From Cyanobacteria bacterium OH_CDB_20 (GTDB lineage: Bacteria > Cyanobacteriota > Vampirovibrionia > Gastranaerophilales > Gastranaerophilaceae), in the NCBI GenBank assembly GCA_023415935.1, contig JAEZIX010000035.1, positions 1-5,343 of the forward strand: a stretch of DNA of 5,343 nucleotides, in the 5' to 3' direction. Each line of letters opens with the position of its first letter. Within the stretch, counting starts at the first letter, position 1. A model generated the notes under the pieces. That model was not told where the DNA came from. It worked only from the letters and a program-made list of their open reading frames with translations, and made no database searches. Positions 1-5,343 of the stretch are shown here, piece by piece. The position numbers and the translations under genes were made by a program.

Positions 1-243
1 CCAACAAAGCTAGTACCTAAAGCATGTATAGAAGTTGAACATGACTGGCGTTGTTTTAGAATAGCGGAAGATGCTTCTTTTGGAAAGTATGGAATGATAG
101 CTTTCTTAGCAGATATTATTGCTAGGCAGAAGACAGGAATTTTGGTGGTAGCCACGTATGATACGGATTATATTTTAATTAAAGGCCCTAAATGGGAAGA
201 GGTTAAATACGCATTAGAAGAAAGTAACTGTAGATTTATTTAG
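1..243 (+). CDS. ACT-domain protein, C-terminal part (5' end outside window)
   Basis: The frame is open from base 1 to a TAG at 241-243, giving 80 residues with no start inside the window. The translation has the pattern of the small stand-alone ACT-domain proteins (COG3603 type): a VPKACIEVEHDWRCFRI segment, then a region aligning with the usual 'tGilasia.pLa' helix, then the signature VVATYDTDYILIKG followed by a short C-terminal helix. ACT domains of this kind bind small ligands, usually amino acids, and act as cytoplasmic sensors; the ligand cannot be told from this fragment. Family members are about 130 residues, so roughly the first 50 are missing. The 'FGKYGMIAFLADI' stretch departs from the usual 'FSLTGI' pattern. 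Family placement is fairly sure; the role is not known. No clear hairpin terminator follows it. Confidence 0.75.
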   Translation, partial: PTKLVPKACIEVEHDWRCFRIAEDASFGKYGMIAFLADIIARQKTGILVVATYDTDYILIKGPKWEEVKYALEESNCRFI

Positions 244-317
244 AAGATTAGATTTTTCGAATAGAATGAAATATGAATAATAGCTTGGTTACTTATTAGA
301 TATACTATATTAGAAAG

Positions 318-409
318 ATAGTACTAATAGGCTAGACTTTAGTTTGATCTTATAATATTTTTATAGAAACTAAAAAGTATTAATAATGACAAGCTTGAGG
401 GGAAGTACA
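318..409 (+). repeat. Duplicated leader, copy A (upstream of the decayed HAD gene)
   Basis: This leader matches bases 1870-1962. The first 31 bases (318-348 and 1870-1900) are identical, and the remainder differs by about six substitutions and one T in a T-run. It carries a TATAAT at 351-356 and a GAGGGGAAG ribosome site at 398-406, just before the ATG at 410. A weaker match may extend upstream to about base 288, broken by about 14 extra bases in this copy. The base before the -10 that makes a TGn extension in the other copy is changed here (TC instead of TG), and no good -35 hexamer is present. The match continues into the coding part, so leader and gene were duplicated as one unit. Confidence 0.85.
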
Positions 410-720
410 ATGAATAGAGAATATGATGCAGTTATTAGAAACAGCCATTTATTTTAAAGAACGTTTTAAGTTAGAAATGAGTATAGAAGCTATCAAGGAA
501 CGTTGGAGTCAGATGGCGTGGGAATTCTATACTAAAAAGGTACCATTAAAAGAAAGGCTAAAGACTTTTTAGTATGGCTTAAAGAAAAGAATATTAAAAT
601 GGGCAGTGCTACTAGCAACAGTATTGAATTGGTAGAAGCTGTACTTGAAGCATTAAATATTAGAGATTACTTCCTGATATCTATTTAAATGTAGTAGAGG
701 ACTTAGAGGTGATACCCCAT
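410..720 (+). pseudogene. Decayed second copy of the HAD hydrolase gene (remnant)
   Basis: The remnant keeps the leader, ribosome site and ATG of the intact gene at 1963-2622, and the aligned parts are about 90% identical by hand count. Relative to that gene it has lost bases equivalent to 1990-2117 (128 bases, a frameshift; codons 10-52), one base near 555-558, and bases equivalent to 2355-2400 (46 bases; about codons 131-146). Homology stops at 720, matching His162. Translation from ATG 410 reads MNREYDAVI and then shifts to a stop at 455-457 after 15 residues. The losses remove the DxDGT nucleophile motif, the motif III lysine and the motif IV acidic pair; only the motif II region survives. 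It cannot encode a working phosphatase. Bases 721-823 show no match to the rest of the gene. Confidence 0.9.
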
Positions 721-743
721 ATGTTCGTCGACCCTCTTAGTCA

Positions 744-772
744 TTGTAATATCTAGGACGATATGATATGAT
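744..772 (+). promoter_or_regulatory. Candidate sigma-A-type promoter for the small membrane protein gene
   Basis: TTGTAA at 744-749 (4 of 6 matches to TTGACA) and TATGAT at 767-772 (5 of 6 matches to TATAAT) are separated by 17 bases, the optimal spacing. The site lies about 50 bases before the ATG at 824 and downstream of the end of the HAD remnant. It is predicted from sequence only, and chance matches are common in AT-rich DNA. Confidence 0.4.
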
Positions 773-783
773 TCTAAGGCGTA

Positions 784-800
784 AAATATTTTGAATATTT
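784..800 (+). promoter_or_regulatory. AT-rich inverted repeat in the 5' leader of the gene at 824
   Basis: AAATATT (784-790) and AATATTT (794-800) form a perfect 7-base inverted repeat around TTG. It lies just downstream of the candidate promoter and 23 bases before the start codon. Its position would suit a repressor operator or a weak mRNA hairpin. Being pure A/T in AT-rich DNA, it could also be chance. Confidence 0.25.
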
Positions 801-823
801 AGCCGATTAAAAGGGGGGAGACT

Positions 824-1174
824 ATGAGGATTAAGGGATTAGAAGGACTAGCAGCTCATCACGAGTTAGATGATGAGATAAGTAAAGGAGGTAAGTTTAT
901 TATTTATCAATATAGTTTATCCTGCATAGTGTTAACAGTGAGGAAGACTTCTAAAATTATTTTTGTAAAATCCACCCAAAGCAGGATAAGCCCAGGCATT
1001 ATTTATTCATTAATTAGTCTTATTTTAGGATGGTGGGGTATTCCATGGGGACCAATATATACAATAAGCGCAATTTATAAAAACTTCCGAGGTGGGATAG
1101 ATATAACGGATACAGTGATGCAGCAAATTAATGGCAAACATGGGGATTTGAGAGATGTACATATTATATTGTAA
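824..1174 (+). CDS. Small membrane-associated protein with GWWGIPWGPI motif, function unknown
   Basis: The 116-residue product starts at ATG 824, 5 bases after a strong GGGGGGAG ribosome site (811-818), so the start is well supported. The N-terminal ~22 residues are charged. Residues 23-50 are alternating and hydrophobic (beginning GGKFIIYQYSLSC), ending in IIFVKS. Residues 57-83 form a hydrophobic stretch, probably one membrane segment or a re-entrant pair, containing GWWGIPWGPIYTI at 69-81. It is followed by a polar tail with FRGGIDIT at 88-95. The arrangement 'hydrophobic helix, GWW.PWGPI.TI, then N..GG.D.T' is, from memory, a recurrent pattern in small uncharacterised bacterial membrane proteins and domains; no function is assigned here. 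There is no signal peptide or lipobox. It sits 84 bases before the lipoprotein gene and could share its transcript. Confidence 0.75.
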   Translation: MRIKGLEGLAAHHELDDEISKGGKFIIYQYSLSCIVLTVRKTSKIIFVKSTQSRISPGIIYSLISLILGWWGIPWGPIYTISAIYKNFRGGIDITDTVMQQINGKHGDLRDVHIIL

Positions 1175-1258
1175 TAGGGACGTTTATATGATGCAAATGC
1201 CGTAGGACTATTAAGGTAAGTAATGTTAATATCGGGAATAAGAAACGGAGAGAGTATA

Positions 1259-1843
1259 ATGAAAAAGTATATTTTGGTTGTAGGGATAATTGGGGCAATA
1301 GCATGTACTCTGGTGGGATGTGGTAAAAAAGGAGAGGCGAAGGTACAACCGGTTGAAGTACAAACAGATGGAACTGTTGCTATAGGGTTTGATTATACAA
1401 AGCGATCAGGTTACTCATCTAATCAATATGCTATATGGATAGAGGATGAAGAGGGGGATTTGGTGAAAACAGTTTGTGCAACACAGTTTACGGCACAAGG
1501 TGGATATGAGCAGAGAGCTGAGTCGATTCCAATTTGGGTAAAAAAATCTGGTATTAGTACATATGATCAAGAGCAGATGGATGCAATTACAACTGCAACA
1601 CCGAATACAGGAAAGGTGATATATCTATGGGATTTGCGAAATGAAAAGGGCGAACAAGTGTCACCAGGGGTTTATACTTTTTTTGTAGAAGCAACTATTT
1701 ATAAAGAGAGTCGGGTGTTGTATACAGGAGAAATAGATATAAGTGGAGGGGAATGTAAGGTAGAAGCAATACCTGAATTTACAACTAATGAAGCAGCAGA
1801 GAGTGATCTTATTGTGGATGTATATGCTAACTACTTACCTTGA
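1259..1843 (+). CDS. DUF2271-like lipoprotein
   Basis: The 194-residue product starts at ATG 1259, 5 bases after a GGAGAG site (1248-1253). An upstream in-frame ATG at 1223 lacks a ribosome site and would bury the signal peptide, so it is rejected. Residues 1-20 are a lipoprotein signal peptide (MKKYILVVGIIGAIACTLVG) with lipobox LVGC and Cys21 as the expected lipidated residue, so the protein is predicted on the outer face of the cell membrane. The mature part matches the pattern I associate with DUF2271 proteins: FDYTKRSGYSSNQYAIWIED at 44-63, then VKTVCATQFTAQGGY, RAESIPIWVKKSG, an 'ITTATPNTG' turn and YLWDLRNEKGE (122-132), then a GVYTFFVEATI strand. The predicted fold is a beta-sandwich; the ligand or role is unknown. 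Relatives often occur near redox or FMN-linked membrane proteins, but none is visible here. No terminator is evident before the next leader. Confidence 0.75.
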   Translation: MKKYILVVGIIGAIACTLVGCGKKGEAKVQPVEVQTDGTVAIGFDYTKRSGYSSNQYAIWIEDEEGDLVKTVCATQFTAQGGYEQRAESIPIWVKKSGISTYDQEQMDAITTATPNTGKVIYLWDLRNEKGEQVSPGVYTFFVEATIYKESRVLYTGEIDISGGECKVEAIPEFTTNEAAESDLIVDVYANYLP

Positions 1844-1869
1844 CTAGCGCAACTCGTTATATTAGGTAT

Positions 1870-1962
1870 ATAGTACTAATAGGCTAGACTTTAGTTTGAT
1901 GTTATAATATTTTTTATAGAAACCAAAATGTATTAATAATGACAAACTCGAGGGGAAGAACA
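1870..1962 (+). repeat. Duplicated leader, copy B (upstream of the intact HAD gene)
   Basis: This is the partner of 318-409, and the match runs on into the first nine codons of the gene. It starts with an 8-base palindrome, TAGTACTA (1871-1878), followed by ATAGG, and ends in the ribosome site AGGGGA (1951-1956). The first ~20 bases also resemble the 3' end of 23S rRNA as I remember it, which is treated separately as a finding. Confidence 0.85.
1900..1908 (+). promoter_or_regulatory. Candidate extended -10 promoter for the HAD hydrolase gene
   Basis: TG at 1900-1901, one spacer base, and TATAAT at 1903-1908 form a perfect extended -10 element, which can work with a poor -35. The hexamer 17 bases upstream (TAGGCT, 1880-1885) is indeed a poor -35. 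Transcription would start near 1915, leaving a leader of about 45-50 bases before ATG 1963. The decayed copy retains the TATAAT but has lost the TG. Confidence 0.5.
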
Positions 1963-2622
1963 ATGAATAAACAATATGACGCAGTTATTTTTGATTTAGA
2001 TGGTACCTTAATTGATTCTATGTGGGTATGGGAAAAAATTGATGAGACTTTTTTAAGTGAATTAGGGCTTACAGTCCCTAAAGATATGGATAAAATATTA
2101 GAAGGCAAAAGTTTTACAGAAACAGCTGTTTATTTTAGAGAACGTTTTAAGTTGGAAATGAGTATAGAAGCTATTAAAGAACGTTGGAATGAGATGGCAT
2201 GGGAATTTTATACTCATAAGGTGCCATTAAAAGAAGGAGCCAAAGACTTTTTAGTATGGCTTAAAGAAAAGAATATTAAAATGGGTATTGCTACTAGCAA
2301 TAGTATTGAACTTGTAGAAGCTGTACTTGAAGCATTAAATATAAGAGATTACTTTAGTCAGATTCGTACTTCTTGTGAAGTGGGCAGAGGGAAGCCATTC
2401 CCAGATATTTATTTAAAAGTAGCAGAGGATTTAGAGGTAGTACCTCATAAGTGCTTAATCTTTGAAGATATTCCAAATGGCCTTAGAGCAGGTAAAGCAG
2501 CGGGTATGACAGCTTGGGGAATGTTTGATAATCAAACAGAAGAGATGCAGTCAGAAATGAAGGAGATAGCAGATCATTTTGTAACGGATTATTATGAAGT
2601 TATGAAAGGCTTTGAAGTTTAA
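1963..2622 (+). CDS. HAD-superfamily hydrolase, subfamily IA (beta-phosphoglucomutase-like phosphatase)
   Basis: The product has 219 residues, the usual length for this family. ATG 1963 is chosen because AGGGGA lies 6 bases upstream; an in-frame ATG at 1939 would add eight residues encoded by the leader and has no such site. All four HAD motifs are present: FDLDGTLIDS with nucleophile Asp11 and acid/base Asp13; IATSNS with Thr111; GRGKPFPD with Lys144; and IFEDIPNGLRAG with Glu168/Asp169. Residues ~19-90 between motifs I and II are a helical cap typical of the subfamily. The expected activity is cytoplasmic, magnesium-dependent hydrolysis, or less likely mutase transfer, of a phosphate from a small metabolite; the substrate cannot be read from sequence. 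A decayed duplicate lies upstream at 410-720. The gene probably has its own promoter and is followed by terminator-like hairpins. Confidence 0.93.
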   Translation: MNKQYDAVIFDLDGTLIDSMWVWEKIDETFLSELGLTVPKDMDKILEGKSFTETAVYFRERFKLEMSIEAIKERWNEMAWEFYTHKVPLKEGAKDFLVWLKEKNIKMGIATSNSIELVEAVLEALNIRDYFSQIRTSCEVGRGKPFPDIYLKVAEDLEVVPHKCLIFEDIPNGLRAGKAAGMTAWGMFDNQTEEMQSEMKEIADHFVTDYYEVMKGFEV

Positions 2623-2653
2623 CAACTAAAAATCATTGATGTGCAAAGGTGAT

Positions 2654-2675
2654 GCTGCTCCGTAAGTAGCTTTTT
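2654..2675 (+). terminator. Weak hairpin with T-run after the HAD gene
   Basis: GCTGCT (2654-2659) pairs with AGTAGC (2665-2670), including one G-T pair, around a five-base loop, and five T residues follow (2671-2675). It lies 31 bases after the HAD stop codon. The stem is short, so it may be only a partial terminator ahead of the stronger one at 2735. Confidence 0.4.
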
Positions 2676-2734
2676 GTGAGTTGTGGAAAGTATGAGGGAA
2701 TATAAGGGTTTATAATATATTTAACTAGGTTTGT

Positions 2735-2764
2735 AAAAGAGGAGTATAGATCTCCTCTTTTTTT
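2735..2764 (+). terminator. Strong Rho-independent terminator
   Basis: AAAAGAGGAG (2735-2744) and CTCCTCTTTT (2752-2761) form a perfect 10-base stem with a seven-base loop, and the T-run extends through 2764. It separates the HAD transcription unit from the lipoprotein gene at 2866. Confidence 0.85.
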
Positions 2765-2783
2765 GTGAGTAATAATACAATGG

Positions 2784-2813
2784 TTGAATTCAGAATATTC
2801 TTGAATGTATAAT
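2784..2813 (+). promoter_or_regulatory. Sigma-A-type promoter with an internal palindrome, upstream of the lipoprotein gene
   Basis: TTGAAT (2784-2789) and TATAAT (2808-2813) are 18 bases apart, and the start codon of the lipoprotein is 52 bases further on. Between the two hexamers lies TTCA-GAATATTC-T-TGAA (2789-2805), an 8-base palindrome flanked by complementary tetramers offset by one base. A protein bound there would block RNA polymerase, so it is a plausible operator; the regulator is unknown. Confidence 0.6.
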
Positions 2814-2865
2814 ATAACAGAGGAGTTATACGGGGAAGATGGAGTACATTAAGGGGGAGGATTTA

Positions 2866-4206
2866 ATGAAAAGATGGAAAATAGTAAAGAAGGTTTTAGT
2901 AGCAATCATAAGTAGTTTTTTAGTATGTTGTATAGGTTGTAATACATCACAAACTTATCCCAATGATATCATATTATTAGAACGATATTTACAGAGTTAC
3001 TGGAGATATGAAAATAATGGGCGATATCTTGATCAATATGGTTATGTATATGAATACAATTTTGATGAGGGGACAAAGTATCCACTTATGGAATATAAAA
3101 TCAAATCAGAAGAGGACTATTTAAAGGTTGTGTTAAATGAAAGTTATTATAGTGGTAAGCCAATTGGAAAGATTGATGAAGAGAAGCTAAAAAATATTCT
3201 AAAAGAATTGAGGCGTGTAAATCCAAGGGCATCTATGACAAAAAAATGGATGGCGAGTGATGCAGGGCAAGTTATATTATTTACCCTAGATGGAGATGGT
3301 AAGTTATTACCGTTACATGGCTATGGTAGTCTTAAGATAGAACTTCAAGATAATGCGGCGAAGAAGCTTACAAAGATGTGGGATGAGTTGCAACTCGTTC
3401 AGTGTGATGAAGTAGCGTGCATAAGTGAATTAGAATCAGCAAAAGTGAAAAATGGTTTATCTAATCAAGTTGGTGGAACAGTAACAATCACTGAAACAAA
3501 AAACCTTCAGTTTAAAGATGGAGAATTGACCTTTAGAGTATTGGGACTTGATAATGAGGAGATACTTTTTGAAGATGTTAATGTGGAGACAACAGGTAAT
3601 ATGAAGGCAGAGGTAGAAAAGAAAGTCGAAAATAGTTTATCAACTATAAAGATAAAACTTACAGGTACGTCAAAAGATACAGAAAGCATCACATTTCATA
3701 ATTTTAAGCTCACAAGTTATCAATTAATTCCCGAGATTGAATATAGTTTACTGATTCAGGGAAATGGACTAATCAACTATGGACGAGATAATATAGGAAT
3801 CCCTGGCTTTATCAATTTAAGAAAAGAAGTAGATGATTATCCAACATGTAAATATAGAAATATTTCTTTTGATATTACTAATGTGGAAGATTTTATTTGT
3901 ACAGACGAAGGAGAACTCGTGATAGCACTTGATGTTATTGAGCAAGCTTATGGTTTAAGAGAGAATAAGGTTAAGAAAGAAGGGGATCATGTTCAATTGA
4001 TTTTAGGAAAGAGGATAGTTGAGTTCACAGTAGATAGTGATGAGGTAATTATTGATCAAGTAGCACATACAAAGATGAATGCAAAAGTAGTAAAAGGTGA
4101 AAGTGGAATAATGGTACCAGCAAAGGCAATGGCTATATTAGTATCATCAGAGTTTATTCAATTAAATGATGACTCGTATATGTTTTATAATGTTTACAAT
4201 CAGTAA
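2866..4206 (+). CDS. Lipoprotein with a C-terminal copper-amine-oxidase-like (stalk) domain, function unknown
   Basis: The 446-residue product starts at ATG 2866, 5 bases after an AAGGGGGAGG site. ATG 2839 is in frame but would put nine charged or polar residues ahead of the signal peptide, so it is rejected. Residues 1-24 form a secretion signal (MKRWKIVKKV then LVAIISSFLV), and the likely lipidated residue is Cys25 in CIGC; the Cys at -3 is atypical for a lipobox. Residues ~30-160 are Tyr-rich (YWRYENNGRYLDQYGYVYEY) and match nothing I recognise. Residues ~190-290 look beta-rich. From about 340 to the end the pattern is LVIALDVIEQAYGLRENKV, a run of short strands, then GIMVPAKAMAILVSSEF (414-430), which resembles the 'lvPlRaiaealG' repeats of stalk domains that anchor or space proteins at clostridial cell surfaces. 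It has its own promoter and a terminator upstream, so it is probably a monocistronic unit. Confidence 0.6.
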   Translation: MKRWKIVKKVLVAIISSFLVCCIGCNTSQTYPNDIILLERYLQSYWRYENNGRYLDQYGYVYEYNFDEGTKYPLMEYKIKSEEDYLKVVLNESYYSGKPIGKIDEEKLKNILKELRRVNPRASMTKKWMASDAGQVILFTLDGDGKLLPLHGYGSLKIELQDNAAKKLTKMWDELQLVQCDEVACISELESAKVKNGLSNQVGGTVTITETKNLQFKDGELTFRVLGLDNEEILFEDVNVETTGNMKAEVEKKVENSLSTIKIKLTGTSKDTESITFHNFKLTSYQLIPEIEYSLLIQGNGLINYGRDNIGIPGFINLRKEVDDYPTCKYRNISFDITNVEDFICTDEGELVIALDVIEQAYGLRENKVKKEGDHVQLILGKRIVEFTVDSDEVIIDQVAHTKMNAKVVKGESGIMVPAKAMAILVSSEFIQLNDDSYMFYNVYNQ

Positions 4207-4319
4207 AAGTATAAATAAAGAAATATATTTGTTATTACATAAGTGGAGTGATGTGCTAAGAATAAATGGAATATTTTATATCCTCTTTTGTATTTTCAAT
4301 AGAAAGGATGATTATAATA

Positions 4320-5027
4320 ATGAAGGATTTAAAAGTAATATTTATGGGTACACCTGATTTTAGTGTAATATTACAGTATCCTAAGCATAGTTGTGTAAAT
4401 GTTCACGCATCACTTCTTCCAAAATTAAGAGGAGGAGCACCTATTCATAGAGCTATTATTGATGGATATACTACTACAGGCATAACCATAATGTATATGG
4501 GTCAAAAAATGGATAATGGTGATACCATAAGCCAAAGAAGCATTGAAATAGAAAAAACTGATAATGTAGGTACGTTGCATGATAAGTTAAGTTTATTAGG
4601 GACAGAATTATTAATAGAAACATTACCAAGTATTGTGAAGGGACAAGCAAATAGAATGATCCAAAATGAAGAAGAAGTAACATTTGGTTATAATATATCA
4701 AGAGAAGATGAACATATAGATTTCAATAAAACAAAAATAGAAGTTTTTAATCAAATAAGGGGACTTAATCCATGGCCCGTAGCTTATGCAATATTAGATG
4801 ATAAAGAAATAAAAATATATGAAGCCATTATAGGTGATGATATTTATAAAGAAAAGTCAAATGGAGAAATAGTAAAGTTATATAAAGAAGGGATAGGAAT
4901 TAAAGTATCTGATGGGGAGATTATTTTAAAAGTAATAAAGCCTTCAGGTAGTAAAAAAATGAATGTGAAAGATTATCTCAATAGATTTAAAGAAAAAAAT
5001 AGTCTAATTGGTAAGGTATTTAAGTGA
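4320..5027 (+). CDS. fmt: Methionyl-tRNA formyltransferase with a large internal in-frame deletion, probably non-functional
   Basis: Fmt transfers a formyl group from 10-formyl-tetrahydrofolate to initiator Met-tRNA. The frame starts at ATG 4320, 11 bases after AAAGGA (4303-4308); further-upstream ATGs at 4266 and 4308 lack ribosome sites and precede the conserved N-terminus. Residues 5-16 are the usual first strand (KVIFMGTPDFSV). The frame then jumps directly to ILQYPKHSCVNVHASLLPKL, with the catalytic Asn27 and His29 (E. coli Asn108, His110); Asp65 in MDNGD corresponds to Asp146. The offset of 81 residues, and a length of 235 against about 315, shows that roughly 80 residues of the Rossmann fold are missing, including the tRNA-contacting insertion. 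The C-terminal domain is complete (LNPWPVAYAIL, KPSGSKKMNVKDYLN, LIGKVF). The gene is AT-richer than its neighbours and lies next to no recognised translation gene. It may be a pseudogene that kept its frame, or have a changed role. Confidence 0.85.
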   Translation: MKDLKVIFMGTPDFSVILQYPKHSCVNVHASLLPKLRGGAPIHRAIIDGYTTTGITIMYMGQKMDNGDTISQRSIEIEKTDNVGTLHDKLSLLGTELLIETLPSIVKGQANRMIQNEEEVTFGYNISREDEHIDFNKTKIEVFNQIRGLNPWPVAYAILDDKEIKIYEAIIGDDIYKEKSNGEIVKLYKEGIGIKVSDGEIILKVIKPSGSKKMNVKDYLNRFKEKNSLIGKVFK

Positions 5028-5154
5028 TTTGTGAGGAGTTTCTTATTTCATTTACCTTTACAGAACAAGTATTTTTAAAGGGAGAAAATTTGGAGTAGGT
5101 TTATTTAAATAAAAAGCATTGTTTTAGTGAAGAAGATAAATTATATCTGTGAAA

Positions 5155-5182
5155 TAACCTTATAATGTCATAATAAAGGTTA
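5155..5182 (+). promoter_or_regulatory. Inverted repeat, possible operator, upstream of the last gene
   Basis: TAACCTT (5155-5161) and AAGGTTA (5176-5182) form a perfect 7-base inverted repeat with a 14-base A/T-rich centre. A TATAAT (5161-5166) lies inside it, but no good -35 is visible. No T-run follows, so it is not a terminator. It ends 28 bases before the ATG at 5211, which would suit a regulator-binding site or an mRNA hairpin. Confidence 0.35.
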
Positions 5183-5210
5183 GGATTAATGGTAGGCAAG
5201 GAGATAATGC

Positions 5211-5343
5211 ATGGATCAAAAAATACTTTCGTTTCTAAAAAAATATTATGGTGGTAGCAATACATATGCTATAAAAGATATACCTAATGAAGTAGTTGAG
5301 TATTGTATTGAAAAGGGTGTTATGTTTAAACCATCCGAAATAA
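5211..5343 (+). CDS. Unrecognised protein, N-terminal 44 residues (3' end outside window)
   Basis: ATG 5211 has a strong AAGGAG site (5198-5203) 7 bases upstream, and the frame stays open to the window edge, so a real gene is likely. The visible sequence starts MDQKILSFLKKYYGGSNTYA, then reads KDIPNEVVEYCIEKGVMFKP. It looks like a soluble, mostly helical start with no signal peptide or membrane segment. I do not recognise a family from this fragment. The overlapping ATG at 5207 opens a frame that closes after 16 codons and is rejected. Confidence 0.65.
   Translation, partial: MDQKILSFLKKYYGGSNTYAIKDIPNEVVEYCIEKGVMFKPSEI

Noticed and set aside
1939..1962. N-terminal extension of the HAD protein from an upstream in-frame ATG
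   Set aside because: The eight extra residues come from the leader, differ non-synonymously in the other copy, and the good ribosome site serves ATG 1963.
1914..2108. Minus-strand open frame across the start of the HAD gene
   Set aside because: It is antisense to the catalytic DxDGT region of the real gene and spans its promoter leader, so it is a shadow.
2623..2734. Possible riboswitch or small RNA between the HAD gene and the terminator
   Set aside because: A TATAAT at 2711 has no matching -35 and I can find no known riboswitch core; only the short hairpin at 2654-2675 is visible.
3507..3692. Minus-strand open frame inside the large lipoprotein gene
   Set aside because: It is antisense to a well-supported coding frame, has no ribosome site that I can see, and its composition fits a shadow frame.
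4166..4357. Plus-strand frame overlapping the end of the lipoprotein gene and the start of fmt
   Set aside because: It overlaps two better-supported genes in another frame and has no ribosome site or recognisable sequence.
4474..4701. Minus-strand open frame inside the formyltransferase gene
   Set aside because: Its hydrophobic, Tyr/Leu-rich translation is what an AT-rich antisense frame gives; the plus strand has clear Fmt motifs.
5024..5098. Short frame of 24 codons starting at GTG and overlapping the fmt stop codon
   Set aside because: It is somewhat protein-like (ending FTFTEQVFLKGENLE) but has no ribosome site and is too short to judge; it may be a gene remnant or chance.

Overview
The window is AT-rich Gram-positive DNA. 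The sequence suggests a clostridial or Lachnospiraceae-type Firmicute: genes have strong purine-rich Shine-Dalgarno sites, two encode lipoproteins with Gram-positive-style lipoboxes, and one ends in a divergent copper-amine-oxidase-like (stalk) domain. All genes and gene remnants read on the + strand. No RNA gene, CRISPR array, transposase, integrase or phage gene was recognised.

Layout. Bases 1-243 are the 3' end of an ACT-domain protein cut by the window edge. Bases 318-720 hold a decayed second copy of a HAD phosphatase gene, preceded by a leader of about 90 bases that is nearly identical to the leader of the intact gene. Bases 824-1174 encode a small membrane-associated protein with a GWWGIPWGPI motif. 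Bases 1259-1843 encode a DUF2271-like lipoprotein. Bases 1870-2622 are the intact leader and HAD-superfamily hydrolase (219 aa). A strong hairpin terminator (2735-2764) and a good sigma-A-type promoter (2784-2813) separate this block from a 446-residue lipoprotein of largely unknown function (2866-4206). Next comes a methionyl-tRNA formyltransferase reading frame (4320-5027) that lacks about 80 residues of its N-terminal fold. An unrecognised gene starts at 5211 and runs off the end.

How the parts relate. The genes do not form an obvious pathway. The clearest history is a duplication of 'leader plus HAD gene', in which the upstream copy lost three of the four HAD motif regions while its -10 box, ribosome site and start codon survived. 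The formyltransferase is much more AT-rich than its neighbours in hand-counted samples, is not beside recognisable translation genes, and is internally deleted, so it looks like an orphan or acquired remnant. I see no convincing new multi-gene system; the main points of interest are the two damaged genes and the duplicated leader.
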